Origin: an uncultured Rikenellaceae bacterium
GTDB lineage: Bacteria > Bacteroidota > Bacteroidia > Bacteroidales > Rikenellaceae
Length of the DNA: 23,415 nucleotides
Direction of reading: 5' to 3'
Assembly (NCBI GenBank): GCA_910588925.1
Contig: CAJURV010000001.1
Span: forward strand, 1 to 23,415
Each line of letters starts with the position of its first letter. Position 1 is the first letter of the stretch. A program made the position numbers and the translations under genes. Below are positions 1 through 7,605 of the stretch, piece by piece. The notes under the pieces were generated by a model. The model saw only the letters and a list, made by a program, of their open reading frames with translations, was not told the origin of the DNA and did no database searches.

Positions 1-559
1 CGATCCCGTTCGTGAGCCATCCTCACGTACACGGAGTACGCTCCGGTGGCGCACGCCCGCGATCGACGATTTTTGAGGTCTAAAAAACTTCGGCGCCCTG
101 CGACCTGCAGTTGTGTACGTGGACGAGCATGCCTGCGACTTGCGGTTAATGCGCATTTCTTTAGGTGTGGAGTGGTGTGCTTTGCTCGCCGGGGGCTATT
201 CCAACCTCTGTCGGGTTAATCCGTGTAATTATCGCTGAGCGGCACCTCGTGCCGCATGAGTAGTTCAGCTAATGCGCATATCTTCAGTGCGTTTTGTAGT
301 ATATTATCGTCTCGCAAGCGGAATTGTGTCCGATTTCTTGTACTTCTGACGAAGCGCAAGTTTGTATTGTGCTCCTGATACAGAGCGAGACTATCTACAG
401 TTAATGCGCGTACCTCTTGGAAGTTTATAATATTTTATCGTATCGCCCGCCTTGTAATACTATTTTTCTCACGCAAGAGGTTTTATCTCTCATTTCAAAT
501 ATCACAACCTTTATCCTTACCTGTACTCGGCATATAAACCGCCTGCCATATACAACCAT
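1..559. other. Intergenic stretch without a convincing gene; small hairpins and weak repeats
   Basis: I see no gene here. The first 50 bases contain two short hairpins: CGTGAG/CTCACG at 11-27 and CGGAG-tacg-CTCCG at about 32-45. A stronger one, GCGGCAC-ctc-GTGCCGC, lies at 239-255. The motif g(t/c)TAATGCGC recurs at 145, 268 and 400, so there is a degenerate repeat of about 125-130 bases. A 61-codon open frame at 417-602 runs through the downstream terminator and looks like no protein I know. The window edge may cut a feature that begins further left. Confidence 0.5.
145..450. repeat. Degenerate tandem repeat, about 125-130 base period, three units
   Basis: Units begin near 145, 268 and 400 with the shared core TAATGCGC. 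Units two and three stay alignable for about 45 bases: a short pyrimidine stretch, then a GTTT...TATTATCGT-like segment, then TCGC. Unit one matches only over its first 25 bases or so. The units have diverged too far to tell whether this is an old duplication or a set of sites kept by selection. Confidence 0.35.
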
Positions 560-601
560 AAAAAAAGAGGAAAGGCCTCGAAATCCCTTCCTCTTTTTTT
601 A
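559..601 (-). terminator. Bidirectional intrinsic terminator after the C69 dipeptidase gene
   Basis: An A-run plus AGAGGAAAGG pairs with CCTTCCTCT plus a T-run around a loop of about 10 bases, with one bulged A. Both flanks are A/T runs, so it can stop transcription in either direction. It lies 20 bases past the stop codon of the minus-strand dipeptidase gene and most likely ends that transcript. Confidence 0.8.
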
Positions 602-621
602 GACATTGGTAATGTTCCGTC

Positions 622-2304
622 TTATTTTACCGGCACTACTTTCAATGTTTCGCCAGCATCTTCGGCCACTGCTTTTTTCCATTTTTCGCTATAGCCGGGT
701 TGATCGGGAGATGCGGCGCGAGTGGCGTCGAACTCGTTGGGGAGGAATCCGTCGGGGCCCTCTTTCTTGACATTACCGTCGATGTATTTGACGAGTAGGT
801 AGTTGTCGAGAACCACCCATTCGTCGAACATTGATTGAGCCTTGTCTACCGAGTAGTTGGTGAGGAACTGGCGGGCTGCTTCGGGCGATACCTTGAGCAT
901 CTCGAGAGCCGCTTTGTCGATGGCGGGTATCTCGGCAATGGCCTGATTTTCGCGACGGTCAATCACTTTCTGTATGTCTTTGCTTATAAGATCGTAACGA
1001 AGATACGCGGCATTAGCTACGCGGCTGAATATCCAGAATGCGGCTGTCGGCGAATAGGTTATCAGGTTGCCGTTGCCTACACGGAAACATTCGGGCACGT
1101 CGTATGAGCTGGTGTATATGGGAGTGAGGCACGATGTGGCTGCGTCGTCCACACCGAACCAGAGAATGCCGCCCACCTCATCGGGGAGCCAGCTACGAGC
1201 CTGACCGAGGAGCCAAAAGCCGGTCTGTTGGGTGGCTATGGCGCGTTCGTTGGTGTATTCCACGCCGTCGCAGGTGAATGTCATTGGTCTCAAACGATAG
1301 GGGAGCTCGTGTCCGCCGGCACCTATATCGTAACGCATATCCATGGGGGTGTCTTCGTAGTGGTCGCGCATCATGTCGGCCAGCTCTTTAACCGATATCT
1401 TGGCTTTGGGCTTGACGTATAGAGGCATGCGCTTGCTGGTGTCGTGGCCCATCGCATACTCCACATATTCGTCCATGCCGTCAGCGAAACGGTTGAATGC
1501 GCTCCATACGCGCGCTTCACAACCGCGCATGCCACTGAAATCGAGCGGATTGTAAACATCGGCGAAACTGAAATCGGCATCTTTGCCTTTGTAGAGCTTT
1601 TCGCTTTTGGCAAAAGAGATCACGTCGGGGCTGTATATGCAGTTGTCCGGATCATCGAGCGGGAACTGACGTATACGTGCCTGGTTGGCGTGAGAGCTTA
1701 TGTAACCGTCGGGTATGCGAACGGCCACCCATACGGCGCCCTTATTGACATTCTTGCCGTTCACTATCTTACTGCCTTTGCCTATCAGCTCGAGTATCCA
1801 CACCTCGTTCTTGTCGGCTATGGTGAACGACTCTCCCGACGATGCGTAGCCGTATTCGTTGGCCAGCGAAGTGAGCGTATCTATGGCTTCACGGGCCGTC
1901 TTGGCGCGTTGCAAGGTAACGTATATCAGAGAGCCGTAGTCCATTATGGCATCTTTGTCGCGAAGCTGAGAGAGGCCGCCGAACGTTGTCTCGGTGATTA
2001 TGAGCTGGTGCTCGTTCATGTTGCCTATGGTTGAATAGGTGTGGGCGATCTGCGGTATCTGACCCATATAACGACCGGAATCCCAATCGAATATCTTGAG
2101 CATGGTACCCGGAGCATGGTCGGCCGCGGGAGTGCGGTAGAGCTCGCCGTAAAGCACGTGCGAGTCGGCCGAGTAGGTTACCATCACCGAACCGTCCTTA
2201 GAGGCCCCTTTGGTGACGATGATGTTGGTGCAGGCGTCAGCCGCCGGCGAGGCCCACAATATGGCCGCCACTGCAGCCGCGAGCGAAAATAGTCGTTTTC
2301 TCAT
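622..2304 (-). CDS. Secreted C69-family dipeptidase
   Basis: A peptidase family C69 (PepD-like) N-terminal-nucleophile hydrolase that releases dipeptides or amino acids from peptides, probably in the periplasm. The first 24 residues form a signal peptide (MRKR, then an Ala/Leu-rich core ending SPAADA). The next residue, Cys25 in ACTNIIVTKGASKDGS, is the expected catalytic nucleophile, exposed when the leader is removed. The length, 560 residues, is normal for Bacteroidota members of the family. Further family-like stretches include SGESFTIADKNEVWILELIG, and the Trp/Gly-rich segment around DEVGGILWFGVDDAATSC. It is a single gene, divergent from the YggS-family gene across a 209-base gap, with its own terminator downstream. 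I saw no strong promoter motif. Substrate preference cannot be read from the sequence. Confidence 0.92.
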   Translation of the reverse strand: MRKRLFSLAAAVAAILWASPAADACTNIIVTKGASKDGSVMVTYSADSHVLYGELYRTPAADHAPGTMLKIFDWDSGRYMGQIPQIAHTYSTIGNMNEHQLIITETTFGGLSQLRDKDAIMDYGSLIYVTLQRAKTAREAIDTLTSLANEYGYASSGESFTIADKNEVWILELIGKGSKIVNGKNVNKGAVWVAVRIPDGYISSHANQARIRQFPLDDPDNCIYSPDVISFAKSEKLYKGKDADFSFADVYNPLDFSGMRGCEARVWSAFNRFADGMDEYVEYAMGHDTSKRMPLYVKPKAKISVKELADMMRDHYEDTPMDMRYDIGAGGHELPYRLRPMTFTCDGVEYTNERAIATQQTGFWLLGQARSWLPDEVGGILWFGVDDAATSCLTPIYTSSYDVPECFRVGNGNLITYSPTAAFWIFSRVANAAYLRYDLISKDIQKVIDRRENQAIAEIPAIDKAALEMLKVSPEAARQFLTNYSVDKAQSMFDEWVVLDNYLLVKYIDGNVKKEGPDGFLPNEFDATRAASPDQPGYSEKWKKAVAEDAGETLKVVPVK

Positions 2305-2513
2305 TTATATTTGATGTTTAAAAATATTTTGCCTATTTTTAAAGGCTGTTTGGAGTTCGATCAAGACTTTTATCGAAGATTATTTTTCGGGTTTAAGTAT
2401 CGAAAACACGTAAAAACAGCTGCGATAAAATCCGTACGATCGGGACCTCCTGTCGGAACGGCATTCGTTTTGCAACGGCGAAAGCCTGTTCGACTGTGTA
2501 AAGTTAATGATTT

Positions 2514-3167
2514 ATGACGATAGAACAAAATATAGCATCCATAAAAGCCGCTCTGCCCGCAGATGTAAAGCTCGTGGCCGTCTCCAAAACCTTTCCTGCC
2601 GCAGACATATCGGCCGCTTACGGATGCGGTCAGCGTGCTTTCGGCGAGAACCGCACGCAAGAGCTCAAAGCCAAACACGAGGAGCTTCCGGAAGATATAG
2701 AGTGGCACTTCATAGGTTCGTTGCAGACCAACAAGATAAAATATATCGCTCCATACGTATCGCTGATACATTCGGTCGATTCGGCGCGCCTGCTCGAGGC
2801 CATAGATACGCAGGCCGCCAAATGCGGACGAACTATAGACGTTCTGTTCGAGTTTCATGCCGCTTGTGAGACGACCAAACACGGCTGGAGCGAGGAGGAG
2901 CTTTTGATGTACGCGGAGGGCGGCGAAGCCCTGAAATATAGTAATGTACGCATTAGAGGGCTCATGACTATGGCTTCGTTCACCGACGATACCGCTATAA
3001 TAAGGGACGAGTTCCGCCGCACACGCCGCCTGTTCGAGCGTCTCGGGCATACATTCGGCGACAGTTTCGACACCCTTAGCATGGGTATGTCGGGCGATTA
3101 CACTATAGCCGTCGACGAGGGGAGCACGCTCGTGCGCATAGGCAGTTCCATTTTCGGAAACAGATAA
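2514..3167 (+). CDS. YggS/PLPBP-family pyridoxal phosphate homeostasis protein
   Basis: A cytosolic alanine-racemase-fold PLP-binding protein with no known catalytic role, thought to buffer free PLP and amino-acid/keto-acid balance. Family signatures are all present: AVSKTFP with the PLP lysine at Lys25, FGENRTQEL, WHFIGSLQTNK, IHSVDS, and the C-terminal LSMGMSGDY...STLVRIGSSIFG. The length, 217 residues, is usual. The ATG at 2514 gives the conserved short N-terminus. It is the first gene of an apparent four-gene operon, 13 bases ahead of the DHOD-like gene. Isoleucine is coded by ATA in 14 of 17 cases, in strong contrast to the ribosomal genes in this window. Confidence 0.95.
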   Translation: MTIEQNIASIKAALPADVKLVAVSKTFPAADISAAYGCGQRAFGENRTQELKAKHEELPEDIEWHFIGSLQTNKIKYIAPYVSLIHSVDSARLLEAIDTQAAKCGRTIDVLFEFHAACETTKHGWSEEELLMYAEGGEALKYSNVRIRGLMTMASFTDDTAIIRDEFRRTRRLFERLGHTFGDSFDTLSMGMSGDYTIAVDEGSTLVRIGSSIFGNR

Positions 3168-3180
3168 ACAATATAACATT

Positions 3181-4158
3181 ATGATCTCAACACAGACAAC
3201 TTACATGGGGCTTAAGCTCAAGAGCCCTGTCATCGTGAGCAGTTCGGGTCTCACCTCGTCGGTGGATAACATGGCCCTCTACGAGGCGGCCGGCGCCGGC
3301 GCGGTAGTGATAAAATCGATCTTCGAGGAGCAGATATGCGGTGAGGTGTCGGCGGCGGTGGCTGCCGAAGACTATCCCGAAGCGGCCGACTACCTTAACA
3401 GTTATATCAGCAACAACGACTTGGAGAAACATCTCGATATCGTAAGGACGGCGAAAAAACGTCTCGGAATCCCCGTCATAGCCAGCATCAACGCCAAAAG
3501 TGGCGGCGGATGGTTGAGTTATGCCTCTCGCATGGCTGAAGCCGGTGCCGACGCCTTGGAGCTGAACATATTCTATATGCCGCAGTCGGTCTCGGAGAGC
3601 GCGGCCGTAATAGAGCGACGTTATCTCGACACCGCCGCCGAGGTGATCGCATCAACCGGATTGCCGGTGGCCGTAAAGATACCCAACCGCTTCACCAACC
3701 CGCTCAATATAGCGCAGGAGCTTTACAACCGCGGCGCTAAGGCGGTGGTGATGTTCAACCGTATGTGGGAGCCCGATATCGACATAAATACCATGACGAT
3801 AGGCTCTACCGACATACTTAGCGACCGTACCGAAATGCGTACCCTGCTCCGTTGGATAGCGATGACGGCCGGTGCGGTGGACGCTATTGATCTGGCTGCC
3901 TCTACGGGTATAGACGGCGGCGATGCGCTCGTTAAAGTGTTGCTCTCGGGTGCCTCTGCCGCATGCGTATGTTCCGCAATATACAAAGGCGGCGACAAGG
4001 TGATCGCCGGAATGCTCGAAACGCTGCGCGGCTGGATGGAACGCAACAACTACACCGAGATAGGTCAGTTCAAAGGACGTATGGCGCACAAGCCCACCGA
4101 TGAAGACAGCCTCTACGAGCGTGCCCAGTTCATGAAATATTTCTCGTCATATCGTTAG
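3181..4158 (+). CDS. Dihydroorotate dehydrogenase-like flavoprotein lacking the canonical catalytic base
   Basis: A 325-residue FMN-binding TIM-barrel protein of the DHOD superfamily, recognisable from MGLKLKSPVIVSSSGLT at the start, KIPNRFTNPLNIAQ in the middle, and the C-terminal phosphate-site-like GIDGGDALVKVLLSGASA. Genuine class 1 enzymes carry NLSCPN and class 2 NxSSPN at the active site. Here the matching stretch (about 128-135) reads LNIFYMPQ, with neither Cys nor Ser. It therefore probably does not oxidise dihydroorotate, and a complete PyrD is encoded separately at 21838-22902. It is the second gene of the yggS-like operon; its TAG ends where the next gene begins. Reaction and electron acceptor are unknown. 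Automatic annotation as PyrD would probably be wrong. Confidence 0.85.
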   Translation: MISTQTTYMGLKLKSPVIVSSSGLTSSVDNMALYEAAGAGAVVIKSIFEEQICGEVSAAVAAEDYPEAADYLNSYISNNDLEKHLDIVRTAKKRLGIPVIASINAKSGGGWLSYASRMAEAGADALELNIFYMPQSVSESAAVIERRYLDTAAEVIASTGLPVAVKIPNRFTNPLNIAQELYNRGAKAVVMFNRMWEPDIDINTMTIGSTDILSDRTEMRTLLRWIAMTAGAVDAIDLAASTGIDGGDALVKVLLSGASAACVCSAIYKGGDKVIAGMLETLRGWMERNNYTEIGQFKGRMAHKPTDEDSLYERAQFMKYFSSYR

Positions 4159-4163
4159 TGGCT

Positions 4164-5252
4164 ATGGAAAAAGACCTTAAAGAGATAGCCTCGCATTTCG
4201 ACACCGACGCCCCCGTTATATCGGTGAACCCGTTGGGCGAGGGTTTTATCAACGACACTTTCGTGGCAGCCACCGACAAAGGTAGCCGCTACATTCTGCA
4301 ACGTAAAAACAGCGCCATTTTCAAGGATGTGCCGGCCATGATGGATAACATCAAGCGCGTCACCGACCATCTCAAGAGGAAGATATCGGAGGCCGGCGGC
4401 GATCCTATGCGCGAGGCCATGACTATAATACCCACCCGCGACGGTGCGTTGTATTACAAGAACGGCGACGACTATTGGGCTATGTCGCTATTCATAGAGA
4501 ACACCCGCTCATATACTGCGGCCACCGACCCATCGCTGGCTTATCAGGGCGGCAAAGGCATAGGTCTGTTCCAGCGTCTTCTGTCGGATTTCACCGAACC
4601 GCTCGCCGACATACTCCCGGGTTTTCACGATATGCGCTTTCGGCTCATACAATGGGACGAGGCTGTGAAAGCCGACAAAGCGGGCCGCGTAGCCTCTCTC
4701 GTCGAGGAGATAGGATGGATAGAGGCGCGCCGCGACCGCATGATGGAGTTCTGGAAGATGGTGGAGAGCGGGGTTATACCGCGTCGCGTGACCCATAACG
4801 ACACCAAGATAAGCAACATATTGTTCGACACCGACGGCGAGGTGCTTTGCGTCATAGACCTCGACACGGTACTGTCGGCCACCGCACTGAACGACTTCGG
4901 CGACTCCATACGCTCGTACGCCAATACGGGCGAGGAGGACGACAAAAATCTCGATCGCGTATCGATGAGCCTCGAGATGTTCCGCGGTTACACTGCCGGT
5001 TATCTTTCACAGGCCGGTGATTTCCTCTGCGAGGCCGAACGCGACAATCTCGCTTTCTCGGCACTGTTCATAACATACGAACAGGTGTTGCGTTTCCTGA
5101 TGGACTACATCGACGGCGATACGTATTATCGTATAAAATATCCCGACCACAACTTAGTGCGTACTCATGCGCAGTATAAGTTGCTACGTAGCATGGAGGA
5201 ACAATACGAAGCCATGAGACGTACGGTCGGTGAGGAGCTTTCGGGAAGATGA
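4164..5252 (+). CDS. APH-fold small-molecule kinase, NahK-like
   Basis: A 362-residue cytosolic phosphotransferase of the aminoglycoside-phosphotransferase/choline-kinase fold. The catalytic loop is HNDTKISN (His211, Asp213, Asn218), followed by the metal-binding VIDLDTV (Asp232/Asp234) and DFGDSIR. The HNDTK...DLDT...DFGD pattern resembles N-acetylhexosamine 1-kinase (NahK) more than antibiotic-resistance kinases, so a sugar or sugar-like substrate is my inference. An in-frame GTG at 4158 overlaps the previous stop by one base; the ATG at 4164 is preferred as the commoner codon giving a natural N-terminus. The last four bases overlap the next gene (ATGA), so translation is probably coupled. 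There is no nucleotidyltransferase neighbour to identify the sugar. Confidence 0.85.
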   Translation: MEKDLKEIASHFDTDAPVISVNPLGEGFINDTFVAATDKGSRYILQRKNSAIFKDVPAMMDNIKRVTDHLKRKISEAGGDPMREAMTIIPTRDGALYYKNGDDYWAMSLFIENTRSYTAATDPSLAYQGGKGIGLFQRLLSDFTEPLADILPGFHDMRFRLIQWDEAVKADKAGRVASLVEEIGWIEARRDRMMEFWKMVESGVIPRRVTHNDTKISNILFDTDGEVLCVIDLDTVLSATALNDFGDSIRSYANTGEEDDKNLDRVSMSLEMFRGYTAGYLSQAGDFLCEAERDNLAFSALFITYEQVLRFLMDYIDGDTYYRIKYPDHNLVRTHAQYKLLRSMEEQYEAMRRTVGEELSGR

Positions 5253-5890
5253 AACAGCTTACGGTAGAGAGAGTGGCAGCTCCGTTGTCTCCGGAGGAGG
5301 CCGCAGTGTCGCTCGACAGGGCCGGGGAGCATAGGATAGCTTGCCTTAACTGGCCCGAGTCCTATCCGTATGTTCCGGATGTATCGTTCTCCGTTTTGCA
5401 TGACGGCGAAACGATATATCTGCGTTATACGGTGGAGGAGCGCAGTGTTGCCGCCGTAGCCGCGCACGATAACGGAGAGGTGTGGTTGGATTCGTGCGTG
5501 GAGATGTTCTGCAGCTTCGACGGCGTCGGATATTACAACCTCGAAGCCAATGCCGCCGGGAGGGTGCTACTGTCGTACAGGGTGCCCGGAGAAGAGAAGA
5601 TCATGGCCGACAGCGCGCATCTCTCCTCTATAGGCCGTTATCCTTCGCTCGGCGACACTCCATTTGCGGAAAGGTCGGAGCAGACACGCTGGAGTCTCAT
5701 GCTTACCATTCCCAAAAGCGTATTTTTCCGTAACGATATCGGATCATTATGCGGGGTAGATGCCACGGCCAATTTCTACAAGTGCGGCGATAATCTCCAA
5801 ATTCCGCACTTCGTGTCGTGGAGTCCCATTGATCATCCCAAGCCCAACTTTCATTTGCCGCAATATTTCGGCAGGGTGCATTTCATGTGA
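5249..5890 (+). CDS. CBM9-like (DOMON-type) protein without signal peptide
   Basis: A 213-residue protein resembling the carbohydrate-binding family 9-like domain proteins of Bacteroidota: NWPESYPYVPDVSFSVLHD, the strand YLRYTVEER, VWLDSCVEMF, then YYNLEANAAG, and the C-terminal HFVSWSPID...PNFHLPQYFGRV. It is almost entirely one predicted beta-sandwich. Extracellular CBM9 modules carry a leader and are fused to glycosidases. This one has no leader, anchor or catalytic partner domain, so a cytosolic ligand-binding role is likely. It overlaps the kinase gene by four bases and is the last gene of the operon; a hairpin with a T-run follows at 5911. The ligand is unknown, but linkage to a NahK-like kinase fits a sugar or sugar derivative. 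Confidence 0.75.
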   Translation: MKQLTVERVAAPLSPEEAAVSLDRAGEHRIACLNWPESYPYVPDVSFSVLHDGETIYLRYTVEERSVAAVAAHDNGEVWLDSCVEMFCSFDGVGYYNLEANAAGRVLLSYRVPGEEKIMADSAHLSSIGRYPSLGDTPFAERSEQTRWSLMLTIPKSVFFRNDIGSLCGVDATANFYKCGDNLQIPHFVSWSPIDHPKPNFHLPQYFGRVHFM

Positions 5891-5910
5891 TTCTACCGCC
5901 CGATCAGTCG

Positions 5911-5947
5911 TACCGGAGAGCGTCTTTTCGTTCTTCGGTATTTTTTA
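5911..5947 (+). terminator. Intrinsic terminator of the four-gene operon
   Basis: TACCG pairs with CGGTA, with further pairing inside (AGA with TCT, CG with CG) across a pyrimidine-rich loop, directly followed by TTTTTT. It lies 20 bases past the CBM9-like stop codon. Confidence 0.6.
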
Positions 5948-5986
5948 TTCGTAAGTTTTCAACGGTCACTTTTCGACAAGCCTGCC

Positions 5987-6017
5987 TTTACAAACATTTA
6001 ATATATGAATAATTTCG
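5987..6017 (+). promoter_or_regulatory. Possible Bacteroidota-type promoter for the LytTR gene
   Basis: TTTA, 19 bases, then TAATTTCG at 6010-6017, one base off TAnnTTTG. The stretch to the start codon is very A/T-rich. The match is imperfect at both boxes. Confidence 0.35.
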
Positions 6018-6083
6018 GTATTTAATAAAACATTTTTCTCTTTTTAAAATAAACTCCGTTGTTTTAAAAACTGCTAAGGATCT

Positions 6084-6572
6084 ATGGATAAGAAAAAACA
6101 TGGAGTTATAATCACGTTGCCGCCGCATCTGTCGGAGTTGCCCGTGCGTATAATTCGCGGTACCGGCTGCAAGGAGCTGGTATGCAGCATCGAGCCGCAG
6201 GATAACGACGATACGGTTTATAAATCCGACACGCAACGTAAATATGCTTTCGTATGGCGTCAGAACAGCTATCTAAAGCTGACGCTCGACGAGATCGTGC
6301 ATCTCGAGGCGTGCGGAAGCTATTGCACCATACACATGCTCGAGCAAAAGGAGATGGTCATCTCCTCACGTTTGGCCATAGTGGAAAAGGTGTTGCCCGA
6401 CACCGATTTCATCCGCATACACCGCTCCCATATAGTAAACCTCAAGCATGTGACATGCCTTACCGGCAACACGCTCTCCGTAGGCAAAGAGACTCTCCCC
6501 ATAGGACGCGAATACAGGGACGCCCTCTTAGACCGATTCATATTCCTGGGAGTCCGACGAAACCGCAAATAA
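6084..6572 (+). CDS. Stand-alone LytTR-type DNA-binding regulator
   Basis: A 162-residue protein. From about residue 58 it matches the LytTR domain: RQNSYLKLTLDEIVHLEACGSYCTIH (typically IxYIEAxGxYxxxxT), then the RLAIVEKVLP helix, FIRIHRSHIVNLKHV, and LPIGREYRDALLDRF. The first 57 residues contain no receiver (no phosphorylatable Asp pocket), transmembrane helix or recognised sensor. Most LytTR proteins are fused to a CheY-like receiver, so either this orphan is controlled by abundance or its short N-terminal part binds a partner or ligand. No histidine kinase gene is adjacent. It is monocistronic and ends directly at a GC-rich terminator that is also one arm of a large palindrome. Target sites are unknown. 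Confidence 0.88.
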   Translation: MDKKKHGVIITLPPHLSELPVRIIRGTGCKELVCSIEPQDNDDTVYKSDTQRKYAFVWRQNSYLKLTLDEIVHLEACGSYCTIHMLEQKEMVISSRLAIVEKVLPDTDFIRIHRSHIVNLKHVTCLTGNTLSVGKETLPIGREYRDALLDRFIFLGVRRNRK

Positions 6573-6593
6573 GGGGGGCACAGCCCCCTTTTT
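6573..6593 (+). terminator. Intrinsic terminator of the LytTR gene and left tip of palindromic element
   Basis: GGGGGC-aca-GCCCCC hairpin followed by TTTTT, starting at the base after the LytTR stop codon. The identical sequence is inverted at 6911-6933 at the end of purE. Confidence 0.85.
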
Positions 6594-6910
6594 GATAAAC
6601 TACGCCGGCAGTTGTGTAGCCATGGATGAGTGAACACAGCGGCTTTGTTTGTTTTAGTGGGTTTAAAGAAAATGATTTCGCTATGCCTTACAAAGCGATT
6701 ATTTATATATCGTAAAACAGATAAAGACTTTTCCGCTTTTACATCAAAAGCGAATCGCTCCCCAGATGTTAACACGCCTCCAAACGAGGAGCCTCGGACA
6801 ATAATAACACCTTATTTGCCCGTCAGACTTAGCGTAATGTATTTAAACAATTCCATCGTAGAGATGCTGTGTTCACCTATACATTGCGACACAACTTTCG
6901 GTGTAGTTTA

Positions 6911-6933
6911 TCAAAAAGGGGGCTGTGCCCCCC
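6911..6933 (-). terminator. Intrinsic terminator of purE and right tip of palindromic element
   Basis: On the minus strand GGGGGGCACAGCCCCC is followed by TTTTT, starting one base past the purE stop codon. It is an exact inverted copy of the LytTR terminator. Confidence 0.85.
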
Positions 6934-6934
6934 A

Positions 6935-7447
6935 CTAGTTTGTTTTGAATTTGAATTTGATTTCTGATAGGTCTCGGTTGGCTTTTTCGATCTTCTCTGC
7001 CATGCCGGCTTTGAAATCGACGATTTTGGCGAATAGCGCTTTGTCGCTGTTAGCCATTATCTGTGCGGCGAGGATGGCGGCGTTTTTGGCACCGTCCAAT
7101 GCCACGGTGGCAACGGGTATTCCCGACGGCATCTGAAGAATAGACAATATACTGTCCCATCCGTCTATAGAGTTCGACGACTTGATGGGAACGCCTATCA
7201 CGGGCAGCGGTGTCATGGCCGCTATGACGCCGGGAAGATGCGCCGCTCCTCCGGCACCGGCTATTATCACCTCTATGCCTCTCTTGTGGGCTTCGGCGGC
7301 GAACTCGGCTACCTTGTCGGGGGTGCGGTGCGCCGAAAGGGCCGCTATTTCGAAAGGTATCTCCATCTGATCCAGGAATACCGCAGCCTCGTTCATCACT
7401 TTGAGATCGGAGGTACTGCCCATTATGATCGTTACTTTAGGTTTCAT
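6935..7447 (-). CDS. purE: N5-carboxyaminoimidazole ribonucleotide mutase (class I PurE)
   Basis: Interconverts N5-CAIR and CAIR in de novo purine synthesis, in the cytosol. The 170-residue length is that of class I (mutase-type) PurE. Signatures: IIMGSTSDLKVM near the N-terminus with Ser11 and Asp14, ALSAHRTP with the catalytic-type His40 and Arg41, GAGGAAHLPGVIAAMTPLPV, and GWDSILSILQMPSGIPVATV. No purK is fused or adjacent. It is monocistronic, with a very good promoter 75-110 bases upstream, and is divergent from the purine-salvage gene hpt, so the two branches of purine supply share one 158-base control region. Confidence 0.97.
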   Translation of the reverse strand: MKPKVTIIMGSTSDLKVMNEAAVFLDQMEIPFEIAALSAHRTPDKVAEFAAEAHKRGIEVIIAGAGGAAHLPGVIAAMTPLPVIGVPIKSSNSIDGWDSILSILQMPSGIPVATVALDGAKNAAILAAQIMANSDKALFAKIVDFKAGMAEKIEKANRDLSEIKFKFKTN

Positions 7448-7451
7448 GATA

Positions 7452-7481
7452 TTGTCGTTTGAAAATTATTGTTTATCTTCG
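7452..7481 (+). promoter_or_regulatory. Possible promoter of hpt-queE
   Basis: TTG at 7452-7454, 19 bases, TATCTTCG at 7474-7481, one base off the -7 consensus. It would give a leader of about 118 nt before hpt. It lies downstream of the purE start site, so the two divergent transcripts would overlap. Confidence 0.3.
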
Positions 7482-7527
7482 TACGCTTTATGTGGAGCGT
7501 GCTGCCTGTACCGTAGATCAGGTGCCG

Positions 7528-7559
7528 CAAAGATATGAAAAGTAGGGCGCAGAAGCAAA
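7528..7559 (-). promoter_or_regulatory. Bacteroidota sigma-ABfr-type promoter of purE
   Basis: On the minus strand: TTTG (7556-7559), 20 bases, TATCTTTG (7528-7535). This is a full match to the TTTG / TAnnTTTG consensus with normal spacing. It implies transcription starting near 7521 and a leader of about 75 nt. Confidence 0.85.
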
Positions 7560-7605
7560 CGAAGTTCGATTATGATGATGGCGAAGTGCCCGATACGATG
7601 ACAAT

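Larger units (their letters stand above)
6573..6933. repeat. 361-base palindromic (inverted-repeat) element between lytTR and purE
   Basis: The outer 31 bases of each end are identical in inverted orientation (6573-6603 and 6903-6933). The match continues imperfectly for about 40 more bases (roughly three quarters identical), and faint similarity reaches toward the centre (GTTTAAA...CGCTA). Each tip is itself a G6/C5 hairpin with a T run and serves as the terminator of the gene next to it. No coding frame inside resembles a protein. The layout resembles a MITE or a paired REP element (BIME); an old inverted duplication of a terminator region is the alternative. No flanking direct repeat is clear, because the tips abut the two stop codons. 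Confidence 0.8.

Noticed and set aside
1..60. Start of a tRNA or other stable RNA from the two hairpins
   Set aside because: No cloverleaf, T-loop or CCA end can be drawn; only two short stems.
145..170. Relation of the left-gap repeat to the core of repeats A/B
   Set aside because: Best reverse-complement alignment gives about 14 of 23 matches, too weak to call.
417..602. 61-codon open frame in the left gap
   Set aside because: It runs through the terminator hairpin and ends in a T-run-coded Phe stretch; unlikely to be a gene.
2370..3179. 269-codon frame antisense to the YggS-family gene
   Set aside because: It mirrors a well-identified gene on the other strand; shadow of codon bias.
6573..6933. 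Invertible (phase-variable) promoter
   Set aside because: The flanking genes point into the element, so inversion could not switch a promoter for either, and no recombinase gene is near.
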